Below, in pieces: positions 9,184 through 17,369 of a DNA stretch of 64,000 nucleotides. Numbering within the stretch: position 1 is the first letter of the stretch; each line of letters begins with the position of its first letter. The notes under the pieces were generated by a model. The model was not told the DNA's origin and did not search any database. It was given only the letters and a program-made list of their open reading frames with translations. The DNA is taken from positions 86,807 to 150,806 of the forward strand of contig JBLYYE010000010.1 in assembly GCA_048549915.1 (NCBI GenBank), given 5' to 3'. The stretch comes from LSUCC0057 sp048549915. GTDB taxonomy: Bacteria; Pseudomonadota; Gammaproteobacteria; Pseudomonadales; Porticoccaceae. The position numbers were made by a program, and so were the translations under genes.

Positions 9184-9704
9184 TCGGTCTGACTCTGTGC
9201 TGCGAGGGTATGGCGGGCAATCCATCGCTCTGACAACGCCAGCCAGCTGTGCCACTCTGCACGGCTAGGCTGCTCACTTTGTAGCTGCCAGAGTTGTCGC
9301 TGCCACTGCTCACCGACCGCACTAAACGAGCAGCCTGCTACTGTGGGCATAGTACTGTCCAGCCAAGACCACCACGTTGTGCCGGCTAACACGGCCACCT
9401 GTTCGCGCTCGCCCCCAGCAGCCAATGCCGTGCGCTTGAGCAATTGATTGAGCTTGGCAGCCGCTCTGCTGCAGCTCAGATCACCGGCTGCTACCTGCAC
9501 TGCTAGCTGGCGCACACTCGCGCGCGCCACACGTCGATAGCGGTTGCGCTGAAAGCGCTGCAGCCGTGCTATCAACACCCATAGAACCATCAGGCCAAGC
9601 AAAACTGATAAGGCTGTAGCTGCGGGGGTCGCTGGCAGATAGCTGACTGGATCTGCCGGTAGCAGCGCCGGCAGATCGATAACACTCTGTTTTTTGCTAC
9701 TCAC
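9180..9704 (-). CDS. DUF4381 family membrane protein
   Basis: This is a 174-aa protein with one transmembrane helix near residues 28-46 (TALSVLLGLMVLWVLIA), then an Arg-rich cytosolic stretch and helices. The family is found in MoxR/DUF58/vWA operons and its function is unknown. The start is taken as GTG at 9704, which gives a 4-nt GTGA overlap with the DUF58 gene; the longer open frame would add 32 basic residues that look like shadow sequence. Its position, fourth from last in the operon, supports a role in the same membrane complex. Confidence 0.82.
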   Translation of the reverse strand: MSSKKQSVIDLPALLPADPVSYLPATPAATALSVLLGLMVLWVLIARLQRFQRNRYRRVARASVRQLAVQVAAGDLSCSRAAAKLNQLLKRTALAAGGEREQVAVLAGTTWWSWLDSTMPTVAGCSFSAVGEQWQRQLWQLQSEQPSRAEWHSWLALSERWIARHTLAAQSQTE

Positions 9705-10630
9705 TGCGCCACACCACTGCACAATATCGCCGGCAACTGCTCGCCAATTGCGACAAGCCCGGCACCGACGGCGGCGCAACGCTGCTGCCAAGATTGCCAC
9801 AGCGCGCTATTGGCCGCATGTTGGTTGGCTGCCGCAGTGCGACTGAGCGCCACTGACTGAACACGACCCGCGACATCGAGCAGCTCACCATACAGGCCGG
9901 CCGGCGGCTGCCATTCGAGCGGGTCGACCACCACCGCGAGCAGCAGCTGGTTGCGCTGAGCCAGATAGCCGAGCAGCGCTACTGGAAGTTCGCGCAATAG
10001 CGACCAATCGGCGACCACTAACAGCTCTTTTCCGCGCAGTTGCCGCGCAGCCAGCTGCTCTAACTCGGCGACGACTGACCAAGCCGGTAGAGCAGCCGAG
10101 AGAGCGGGCTCACAGAGTGCTGTATTGGAATCGGCCAGGGCCGAGAGCATTGGCAGTGCACCGGCGCGAAAACGGACTGGAGCAAAGCGCACGGGTTCAA
10201 TATCACCTAAAAGAGTCATCGCGACAGGTTGACGAGCGGCCAATGCAGCGAAAAGTTGCTGCGCTGCGTACTCGGCTGCGATCACTGATTTGAGTTTATC
10301 CACACTGCCAAAAAACAGTGACTCACTCTGATCGACCAACAACAGCAGTGGCTGCTCACTCTCCTGGTGGAAGACCCGCGCATGCGCTCGACCGGTGCGC
10401 CGAGTGACACGCCAGTCGATTGTGCGCACATCATCACCTGGCAGATATTCGCGCAACTGATCAAAACTGAGACCGGGACCGCGCCGTCGGCTCGGCTGTT
10501 CGCCGGGGCGGCGCTGCAAACTGGCAACAGCTGGCTGTTTGCGCAGCGCTGCGGGGAGTGCCAACAGCTGCTCGAGTGTTACTGCGATGCGCGGATCGGC
10601 GCTCTGCTGTCGCCCGGGAAAAATATTCAT
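9701..10630 (-). CDS. DUF58 domain-containing protein
   Basis: This 309-aa protein begins MNIFPGRQQ and carries the DUF58 signature around residues 60-110 (GLSFDQLREYLPGDDVRTID, then WRVTRRTGRAHARVF), followed by a vWA-like fold (LLLLVDQSESL). DUF58 proteins accompany MoxR ATPases almost universally; the function is not established. The ATG lies 4 nt after the MoxR gene. A much longer upstream frame of 138 residues is Arg/Ser-rich shadow sequence antisense-like in character and was dropped. Confidence 0.9.
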   Translation of the reverse strand: MNIFPGRQQSADPRIAVTLEQLLALPAALRKQPAVASLQRRPGEQPSRRRGPGLSFDQLREYLPGDDVRTIDWRVTRRTGRAHARVFHQESEQPLLLLVDQSESLFFGSVDKLKSVIAAEYAAQQLFAALAARQPVAMTLLGDIEPVRFAPVRFRAGALPMLSALADSNTALCEPALSAALPAWSVVAELEQLAARQLRGKELLVVADWSLLRELPVALLGYLAQRNQLLLAVVVDPLEWQPPAGLYGELLDVAGRVQSVALSRTAAANQHAANSALWQSWQQRCAAVGAGLVAIGEQLPAILCSGVAQ

Positions 10631-10634
10631 CGGG

Positions 10635-11627
10635 TTACCCGATAGCCACCTGCGCCAGTAGCGCCGCCACCAACGTATCGGCGTCGAGCCCCTCGGCTTG
10701 GGCGCTGTAGCTGAGCAATAAGCGGTGGCGGAGCACTGAGGGTGCGACGGCGCGCACATCGTCTGGCTCGACCGCGTTGCGCCCAGCCAACCAGGCGTGA
10801 GCGCGGCTAGCTCGATGTAGTGCAATGGTGGCGCGCGGGCTGACACCTGCCAGTAACGCCCCGGCGAGTGGTGGCTGGCTCTGCTCGGTGTGGCGCGTCG
10901 CCATAGTGATATCAACAATGTACTCTTCGATGACAGGCGCCACCGCAACTTCGAGGACCGAACGCTGCGCCGCCTTGATAATATTGAGATCGACCAGCGC
11001 TTGCGGCTGCCACGCTTGCCGCTGTTCGCGCGCGACCACACCAAGCATCGCCAATTCGCTGGCGCGGCTCGGATAGCCGAGCCTGATTTTCAACAAAAAG
11101 CGGTCTAACTGAGCCTCTGGCAGCGGGTACGTACCCTCCTGCTCAAGCGGGTTTTGGGTGGCAATCACCATAAACGGGTCAGGCAGCGGATGGCTGGTTC
11201 CGGCCGTAGTCACTTGGCGCTCTTCCATCGCTTCGAGCAGTGCAGACTGCACTTTGGCCGGCGCTCGGTTAATCTCATCGGCGAGCACCAGCTGCTTAAA
11301 AATCGGCCCCGGTTCAAACACTAGGCGCTGCTCTTCGCGCTGCGGGTGGTAGACCTCGGTGCCGGTAATATCTGCCGGCAACAGGTCAGGAGTAAATTGA
11401 ATGCGCCCCATAGAGGCATCGAGCATAGCCGCCAAACGGCGCACAGTGCGCGTTTTCGCCGTGCCAGGATAGCCCTCGAGGAGCACGTGCCCCTGACAGA
11501 GCAAGCCTATCAACAGCTCGCGGACCACCTCGGTTTGCCCCAGCACCTGCTCGCTCAGCTGGCTCTCCAACCGATGCAGTTGACGCTGTAGATCAGAGCT
11601 ACTTTGGCTCTGTTGCGAATCGCTCAT
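10635..11627 (-). CDS. MoxR-family AAA+ ATPase
   Basis: This is a 330-aa AAA+ ATPase of the MoxR family. The Walker A motif is GYPGTAKT, Walker B is LVLADEINRAP, and the sensor region ATQNPLEQEGTYPLPEAQLD is typical. MoxR proteins act as chaperone-like ATPases that mature or activate vWA-containing complexes. The ATG at 11627 has an AGG ribosome-binding site; a GTG 9 nt upstream has none. It is the first gene of a seven-gene, tightly packed operon (MoxR, DUF58, DUF4381, vWA, vWA+TPR, BatD, RlmD). Confidence 0.95.
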   Translation of the reverse strand: MSDSQQSQSSSDLQRQLHRLESQLSEQVLGQTEVVRELLIGLLCQGHVLLEGYPGTAKTRTVRRLAAMLDASMGRIQFTPDLLPADITGTEVYHPQREEQRLVFEPGPIFKQLVLADEINRAPAKVQSALLEAMEERQVTTAGTSHPLPDPFMVIATQNPLEQEGTYPLPEAQLDRFLLKIRLGYPSRASELAMLGVVAREQRQAWQPQALVDLNIIKAAQRSVLEVAVAPVIEEYIVDITMATRHTEQSQPPLAGALLAGVSPRATIALHRASRAHAWLAGRNAVEPDDVRAVAPSVLRHRLLLSYSAQAEGLDADTLVAALLAQVAIG

Positions 11628-11690
11628 ACCACTCACCTTTAACCCAATTAAGTGGCGATTCTACACGAGCCAAGCGCCCTCACCCAACCG

Positions 11691-14600
11691 TTACATATTG
11701 CGTCGATAGAGCCCGCCAACCGAGTAGAGAGCGGCACTCATCTGGCCCAGCGAGGCGCTCTTAGCGGCCTCCATAAGCTGGTCGAATGTATTGCCGCGCT
11801 CCAGCGCCACCTGCTGCAACTGTGCCAGCGCAGCTGCAGCGCGCTCGCTCTGCAATGCCTGATAAGCGCGCAAATTATCCACTTGTTGCTGCTTTTCACC
11901 CTCATCGGCACGCGCTAACTCACGCCCTTCAATCACTTCTTCCTTGCCCGCCTCGGGCAGGAAAGTATTGACTCCGATTATCGGTTGCGAGCCATCGTGC
12001 TTTTTATGCTCGTAGTACATGCTCTCTTCTTGGATCTTGCCGCGCTGATACATCGTATCCATCGCCCCCAGCACACCACCGCGCTCAGAGATTTTATCGA
12101 ACTCAGCGTACACCGCCTCTTCGACGAGATCGGTCAGCTGTTCGACAATAAAAGAGCCCTGCCAGGGGTTCTCACAGAAATTGAGCCCAAATTCACGGTT
12201 GATAATCAGCTGGATTGCGACGGCGCGTCGCACCGACTCCTCGGTGGGCGTGGTGATGGCCTCATCGTAGGCGTTGGTATGCAGGCTGTTGGTGTTATCA
12301 AAAATAGCATAGAGCGCCTGCAGCGTTGTGCGTATATCGTTGAAGCTCATCTCTTGCGCGTGCAAGCTGCGACCCGAGGTTTGGATATGGTACTTGAGCA
12401 TCTGGCTGCGCGGTGCGGCGCCGTAGCGCTCCTTCATTGCGCGCGCCCAAATGCGCCGAGCGACACGCCCCATCACGGTGTACTCGGGGTCCATACCGTT
12501 GGAGAAGAAGAAGCTAAAGTTGGGGACAAAGTCGTCCACATTCATACCGCGTGACAGATAGTACTCCACCAGCGTAAAACCGTTGGAGAGTGTGAACGCA
12601 AGTTGCGAAATCGGGTTCGCCCCCGCCTCAGCAATGTGGTAACCACTCACTGAAACACTGTAGTAGTTGCGCACTTTGTGATCGATGAAATACTGCTGCA
12701 TGTCGCCCATCATCGTCATGGCAAAATTAGTTGAGAATATGCAGGTGTTTTGTGCCTGATCCTCTTTGAGAATATCTGCTTGCACAGTACCGCGCACACT
12801 CGCCAGCGTGCGCGCTTTTATCTGTTGATAAGTGGCGGCGTCGACCAACTGATCACCGCTGACACCGAGCAGCGCCAAGCCGAGACCGTTGTGGTTGGCC
12901 GGCAGTTCGCCGGCATAAACAGGGCGGGGCTTACCCGCCAAAAGCTGATCAATCTTTTGCTCTGCACTCCCCCACTGACCGCTCTCTTTTAGATGCAGTT
13001 CAACTTGCTGATCGATGGCGGCATTCATAAAGAAAGCCAAAATCATCGGCGCAGGGCCATTGATGGTAATCGATACAGAGGTAGTCGGCGCACACAAGTC
13101 AAAGCCAGAGTAGAGCTTTTTCATATCATCGAGTGTGGCGATACTGACCCCGGAATTGCCCACTTTGCCCCAGATATCTGGGCGCTCGTCAGGGTCGGCA
13201 CCGTACAGTGTCACCGAGTCAAAGGCTGTCGACAGGCGGGTTGCCGGCTGCCCTATAGAAATATAGTGGAAACGCCGATTGGTGCGCTCGGGAGAGCCCT
13301 CACCGGCAAACATGCGGGTTGGATCTTCACCGGCGCGACGATAGGGAAACACACCACCGGTGTAGGGGTAACTGCCGGGCAGATTCTCGGCCATCAAAAA
13401 GGCCAATAATTCACCCCAATCTTTGTATTGCGGCGCCGCGATTTTTGGAATCTTTAACTGCGCTAACGATTCGACATAGTTGCTACCGGTAATCTCTTTG
13501 CCGCGCACTTGGTAGCTGTACTGCTCAGCCTCAACCCCTGCCTTGCGGCTCGGCCAATCACCGAGCAGTGCCAGCGACTCACCGCTGAGCTCACTGATTG
13601 CCGCGTTATAGCGCTGACGCAGCGTCAGCAGAGTGGTGTCGGCATTGTCACTGGTTAGTGCGCTGGCGGGGTAAGACTGCAGAGGCTCGGGCAACTCACT
13701 GTCGTCGAGCGACTTGAGCGCCTGATAATTGTGGTACGCCGTGGCGGCCAATTCTGCTTGCTGCTGGTTGCGCTTGCCGATCGAACGACCCTGCTCGCTA
13801 ATTTCCGACAGGTAGCGAATACGGCTGCCGGGGATAAGCGCCACCGAATTGGGCTCGCACGCTTCTGTGGGCGCCTCTGGCTGCCAGAGAGCACTCTTCA
13901 CGCCCACTTTCTCGACCAGCAAACGGGTTAAGTTGTAGTACGCCCAATTGACACCGGGATCGTTAAATTGGCTGGCGATGGTCGGGTAGACAGGGATCTG
14001 TTCTCCCTCGACATCAAAGCGGTTGTGGTTGCGCTGCCACTGCTTGCGGATATCGCGCAGCGCGTCTTGTGCCCCGCGTTTATCAAATTTGTTCAACACC
14101 ACCATGTCGGCATAATCGATCATATCGATTTTTTCTAACTGGCTCGCAGCACCATAATCGCTGGTCATAATGTAGAGCGAAAAATCAACAAGATCGACAA
14201 TCTCTGAATCGCTCTGGCCGATGCCCGCAGTTTCAACAATAACCAGATCATAGCCCAACGATTTCAGGAATAGTGTCACATCGCCGAGCATCTCACTGGT
14301 GGCCAGATGCTGGCGGCGTGTCGCCATCGAACGCATATAGATGTTTTTAGCGCTCAAGCTGTTCATGCGGATGCGGTCGCCAAGTAGCGCACCGCCAGTG
14401 CGTCGGCGAGTGGGGTCAACCGCCAACACCGCAATGCGCATATCTGGGCGATGCTGCAAAAAGCGCCCCAATAACTCATCCACAGAACTGCTCTTGCCGG
14501 CGCCACCAGTGCCGGTAATCCCTACGACTGGCGTAGCACCGGCCGCCTGCTGCCACTGCTGCTTGAGCTCAGCTAACTGCTGGGCATCAATGACACCCTC

Positions 14601-15122
14601 TTCAATTGCGGAAATAGTCTGGGCGATGGCAATTTCATCATTGATATCGACAGCACTGGGCAATGCGGTGTTGACGCGCTGTTGACCGGCGCGGTCGACC
14701 AAATCGACAATCATCCCCTCAAGCCCCAGCTTCATGCCGTCTGTGGGATGGTAGATGCGATTGACACCTGCCGCTTGCAACTCGTCAATTTCCTCCAAGG
14801 TAATAGTGCCACCGCCACCAGCAAACACCTGAATATGCTCAGCATTGTGGCTCTTAAGCAGCTCCAACATATACTTTAAATATTCGACATGGCCGCCCTG
14901 ATAAGAGCTCATAGCAATCGCATCGGCATCCTCTTGAATAGCGGCGCGCACCACATCGTCGACACTGCGGTTGTGGCCCAAGTGGACTACCTCTGTGCCC
15001 TGAGCTTGAATCAGGCGTCGCATCACATTAATGGCGGCATCGTGGCCATCAAACAGTGAGGCGGCGGTAACAAACCGCAGCGGAGCATTGGTTTCAGCAG
15101 CGTTAGCAACTTCAGTCGACAT
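11691..15122 (-). CDS. icmF: Fused isobutyryl-CoA mutase IcmF
   Basis: This 1143-aa protein has the IcmF domain order: an N-terminal B12-binding domain (SLFDGHDAAINVMRR at about residues 20-40), a MeaB-like GTPase chaperone domain (Walker A GTGGAGKSS near residue 205, NKFD specificity motif near 340), and a C-terminal acyl-CoA mutase barrel (FPYRRAGEDPTRMFAGEGSP onward) ending in ALYSVGGLYRRNM. IcmF interconverts isobutyryl-CoA and n-butyryl-CoA, and related branched acyl-CoAs, using adenosylcobalamin. The second ATG was chosen because the GAGAG ribosome-binding site fits it better. It is divergent from a GntR regulator, and its cofactor supply is encoded at 31-36 kb. Confidence 0.95.
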   Translation of the reverse strand: MSTEVANAAETNAPLRFVTAASLFDGHDAAINVMRRLIQAQGTEVVHLGHNRSVDDVVRAAIQEDADAIAMSSYQGGHVEYLKYMLELLKSHNAEHIQVFAGGGGTITLEEIDELQAAGVNRIYHPTDGMKLGLEGMIVDLVDRAGQQRVNTALPSAVDINDEIAIAQTISAIEEGVIDAQQLAELKQQWQQAAGATPVVGITGTGGAGKSSSVDELLGRFLQHRPDMRIAVLAVDPTRRRTGGALLGDRIRMNSLSAKNIYMRSMATRRQHLATSEMLGDVTLFLKSLGYDLVIVETAGIGQSDSEIVDLVDFSLYIMTSDYGAASQLEKIDMIDYADMVVLNKFDKRGAQDALRDIRKQWQRNHNRFDVEGEQIPVYPTIASQFNDPGVNWAYYNLTRLLVEKVGVKSALWQPEAPTEACEPNSVALIPGSRIRYLSEISEQGRSIGKRNQQQAELAATAYHNYQALKSLDDSELPEPLQSYPASALTSDNADTTLLTLRQRYNAAISELSGESLALLGDWPSRKAGVEAEQYSYQVRGKEITGSNYVESLAQLKIPKIAAPQYKDWGELLAFLMAENLPGSYPYTGGVFPYRRAGEDPTRMFAGEGSPERTNRRFHYISIGQPATRLSTAFDSVTLYGADPDERPDIWGKVGNSGVSIATLDDMKKLYSGFDLCAPTTSVSITINGPAPMILAFFMNAAIDQQVELHLKESGQWGSAEQKIDQLLAGKPRPVYAGELPANHNGLGLALLGVSGDQLVDAATYQQIKARTLASVRGTVQADILKEDQAQNTCIFSTNFAMTMMGDMQQYFIDHKVRNYYSVSVSGYHIAEAGANPISQLAFTLSNGFTLVEYYLSRGMNVDDFVPNFSFFFSNGMDPEYTVMGRVARRIWARAMKERYGAAPRSQMLKYHIQTSGRSLHAQEMSFNDIRTTLQALYAIFDNTNSLHTNAYDEAITTPTEESVRRAVAIQLIINREFGLNFCENPWQGSFIVEQLTDLVEEAVYAEFDKISERGGVLGAMDTMYQRGKIQEESMYYEHKKHDGSQPIIGVNTFLPEAGKEEVIEGRELARADEGEKQQQVDNLRAYQALQSERAAAALAQLQQVALERGNTFDQLMEAAKSASLGQMSAALYSVGGLYRRNM

Positions 15123-15222
15123 AATCATCTCTCTTTAATGATTGGGGACAACACAGTTTTGTGCAGTTATTCGGTGACACCATCGCTTAAGGCGAAGGCT
15201 TGGCTGATGGCCAACTTTTGAG

Positions 15223-15255
15223 ATATTGACACATTGTCCGACAATACGTCAATAT
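15223..15255. promoter_or_regulatory. 33-bp palindrome with embedded divergent promoter elements
   Basis: The arms ATATTGAC (15223-15230) and GTCAATAT (15248-15255) flank the core ATTGTCCGACAAT (15233-15245); only the two AC dinucleotides and the centre break the symmetry. The core resembles FadR/GntR-type TNGTNNNACNA operators. On the plus strand, TTGACA (15226-15231) and CAATAT (15250-15255) are 18 bp apart. On the minus strand, TTGACG and CAATAT are 17 bp apart. The site would therefore cover both promoters, and the neighbouring GntR protein is the obvious candidate ligand-controlled repressor. That regulation is inference. Confidence 0.72.
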
Positions 15256-15273
15256 TCTCTAGAACGATCATTT

Positions 15274-15289
15274 AGGGTAAGCTGACCCT
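15274..15289. repeat. Small inverted repeat in the GntR leader
   Basis: AGGGT and ACCCT are separated by 6 nt, about 30 bp before the GntR ATG. This could be a weak hairpin in the 5' leader or a minor protein site. No function can be assigned. Confidence 0.3.
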
Positions 15290-15320
15290 CTAAACATTGA
15301 TTTAGCCAGGCTCCGCCGCT

Positions 15321-16064
15321 ATGACCCAACCGCAAAGCTTTCAAAAACTCGACCGCCACCCCGCCTACCGCGTCGTTAGCGAGAAGATACGCGCCGCCAT
15401 TACCAGTGGTGAGCTGGCCGCTGGCGACCTGCTGCCCACCGAGACCGAGCTGGCCGAGCAATTTGGCGTTACCCGATCAACGCTGCGCGAGGCCATTCGG
15501 CTGCTAGAACACGGCGGCTTGATTGGCCGCGCCGATCGCAAACGGCTTGTCGTCACCCTGCCGCAGACCGAGCAGATCGGCCGCTCGGTGAGCTCGGCGA
15601 TGCTGATGCACAAAGTCACCTTTAGAGAGTTATGGGAGGTGGCGATGGGGCTCGAGCCACTCGCCGCCAGGCTCGCTTGTGCCAACGCCAGCGAAGAGGA
15701 AAAACACCAACTGCGGGCACTCTGGCTGCGCACCTGTGAAGCCGCCGAAGCTGGCCCAGCCGACCATGAAAAACTACTCGCTTGTGAGCTAGAATTTCAC
15801 AACCGCGTCGCCCAAGCGACCCACAACCACGCTCTGCTACAGGCTCGGGCACCACTCAACGATCTCTTCTACCCCGCTTGGGGGGCGGTAATCCGCGCGC
15901 TGTCACCGGGGTCCCGTATTGTCGTGGCTCATCGCCACGTGCTTGAGGCCATCGAGCAAAACGACCCCGATCAGGCTCAGCTGTGGATGGGCAAACACAT
16001 GGAAGATTTCCGCCGCGGCATTGAACTGGCCGAGCTGGGATTTGAGCAGCCGGTCAGCGGCTAA
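15321..16064 (+). CDS. GntR/FadR-family transcriptional regulator
   Basis: This 247-aa regulator has an N-terminal GntR winged helix (LPTETELAEQFGVTRSTLRE near residues 42-61) and a C-terminal all-helical FCD ligand domain (about 90-235). The domain contains the Asp/His metal-binding pattern expected of the family (LEFHNRV, AHRHVLEAI, KHMEDF). It probably controls icmF, from which it diverges across a 33-bp palindrome, and perhaps itself. The ligand may be an acyl-CoA or organic acid; this is inference. Its stop overlaps the end of the convergent downstream gene by 4 nt. Confidence 0.92.
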   Translation: MTQPQSFQKLDRHPAYRVVSEKIRAAITSGELAAGDLLPTETELAEQFGVTRSTLREAIRLLEHGGLIGRADRKRLVVTLPQTEQIGRSVSSAMLMHKVTFRELWEVAMGLEPLAARLACANASEEEKHQLRALWLRTCEAAEAGPADHEKLLACELEFHNRVAQATHNHALLQARAPLNDLFYPAWGAVIRALSPGSRIVVAHRHVLEAIEQNDPDQAQLWMGKHMEDFRRGIELAELGFEQPVSG

Positions 16065-16768
16065 CCGTTAAGCTCTGACGGGGCATGGTACTTAAGTAGA
16101 TATTCAACCCTACCTTCACCCAACAAGCGGCTTCTGTCGACCGCCATTGGGCGCAACAGCTGGACAATTTCACCCTGCTTGTAAGCATGAAACCTCTGTC
16201 CAATCGCTTGTCGTGGGTGCGCTTGTGACAAAGTCGTCAGATCCTTAAGCCCATAACAGGCAGTGGTTACACTGCTGCGTGCATTGTATGCACCAATTAA
16301 GTGGCCAAGTGTATGTTCATGTAACCGCGGTCGCAAAGACTCCATTAGAGCGTGAAAGTATTCGGCGGGCAGATAATTGGGCAGATCCCAGAACAGACAG
16401 ATATCGATACATTGCAGGCCATAACTCGCCAGTGCATCGTCATAAAGCCCGACCAGCTGCTGTTTTGAAAAGGAGACGAAACCCTCTTCACTTTCGCGCA
16501 GTTGAGCCTCGCTTTGCTCTATGGTTTGCTGCACAGCGAGCAGGTCGACAAAGGCTATACGGCAATCAAAATGGCTAAAGAAATTGACCGTACTTGCCAT
16601 GCCAACCCCACAATCAAGAATCACTAACGCTCTTTTCGCCGGCACACGGGAGAGCACATCCGCCATCAATGCAGTGCTGATATCGTCCAACGGCTGGGGC
16701 TCGACAGAGCGCTGGTCGGCCTCGGGCGAGGCCGGTGAAAGCCAGCGAGCAATTTGGTCGCGCAACAT
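16061..16768 (-). CDS. Uncharacterised SAM-methyltransferase-like protein
   Basis: This is a 235-aa protein I cannot assign to a named family. A nucleotide- or SAM-binding style motif is visible (LVILDCGVGMASTVNFF, then the acidic strand end CRIAFVDL), and CLFWDLPNYLP could be a motif IV equivalent, so a class I methyltransferase fold is likely. The second codon ATG was chosen because GGGAG lies about 6 nt before it. It ends tail-to-tail with the GntR gene and lies 34 nt downstream of the bactofilin gene on the same strand, so it may be co-transcribed with it. No substrate is evident. Confidence 0.65.
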   Translation of the reverse strand: MLRDQIARWLSPASPEADQRSVEPQPLDDISTALMADVLSRVPAKRALVILDCGVGMASTVNFFSHFDCRIAFVDLLAVQQTIEQSEAQLRESEEGFVSFSKQQLVGLYDDALASYGLQCIDICLFWDLPNYLPAEYFHALMESLRPRLHEHTLGHLIGAYNARSSVTTACYGLKDLTTLSQAHPRQAIGQRFHAYKQGEIVQLLRPMAVDRSRLLGEGRVEYLLKYHAPSELNG

Positions 16769-16802
16769 CACTCACTCCCGAGGGTGTTAAACCAACGGAT
16801 AA

Positions 16803-17288
16803 TTACGCGCCCACTTTAGTCGCTGCAGGCTCTGCTGGTTTAACCGACGCAGCTGGCGCAGGTTTCTCAGCCCCCTCCATATCGATAGTACCTTTAAATT
16901 TGGCGCCATCTTCAAGGATAACGCGCGGGGCGGAAATATTGCCCTGCACATTGGCTGAGGCGGCAATTACAGCGGCCTCCGAGCAGCGAATCTCTCCACT
17001 GAGCGTGCCTTCAACACGAACATTTTTGGCTTGTATGGTGGCTTTAAGCTTGCCAGCACTGCCTATATGCACTTCGTTGTTTTTAGCGGTGACCGTACCC
17101 TCTACCTGGCCCTCGATGGTGAGATCCTCTTCACTGAAGATATCGCCTTTAATCACTACTTTAGTTCCAATCATTGAACGAGCTCCGTTGTTAACCTGTA
17201 TGTTATCTTTGCGCATATTTTCTTCACCTACCGTTTTAGATTGCGGATCGGCACTATTTTTCCCATCCGCTTGGCTGCGACCAAACAT
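16803..17288 (-). CDS. Bactofilin (polymer-forming cytoskeletal protein)
   Basis: This 161-aa protein has a central bactofilin domain at about residues 38-135, made of short right-handed beta-helix repeats (for example TKVVIKGDIFSEEDLTIEGQ and VRVEGTLSGEIRC). The flanking tails are low-complexity; the C-terminal one is Ala/Pro-rich. Bactofilins self-assemble without nucleotides into filaments that position cell-wall enzymes or other complexes. The protein is cytosolic or inner-membrane associated, with no signal peptide. No peptidase or wall enzyme is encoded next to it; its downstream neighbour is the methyltransferase-like gene. Confidence 0.93.
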   Translation of the reverse strand: MFGRSQADGKNSADPQSKTVGEENMRKDNIQVNNGARSMIGTKVVIKGDIFSEEDLTIEGQVEGTVTAKNNEVHIGSAGKLKATIQAKNVRVEGTLSGEIRCSEAAVIAASANVQGNISAPRVILEDGAKFKGTIDMEGAEKPAPAASVKPAEPAATKVGA

Positions 17289-17369
17289 AATTTCTCCTCA
17301 TGCTACAGCTATCAATAGTAGCCGCTTTTTGTGACCTAGCGCGATAGTAACAAGGGGTGCCACTATCAG

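Noticed and set aside
10631..11044. 138-residue N-terminal extension of the DUF58 protein
   Set aside because: It lies entirely inside the MoxR gene in another frame and has shadow-like Arg/Ser-rich composition.
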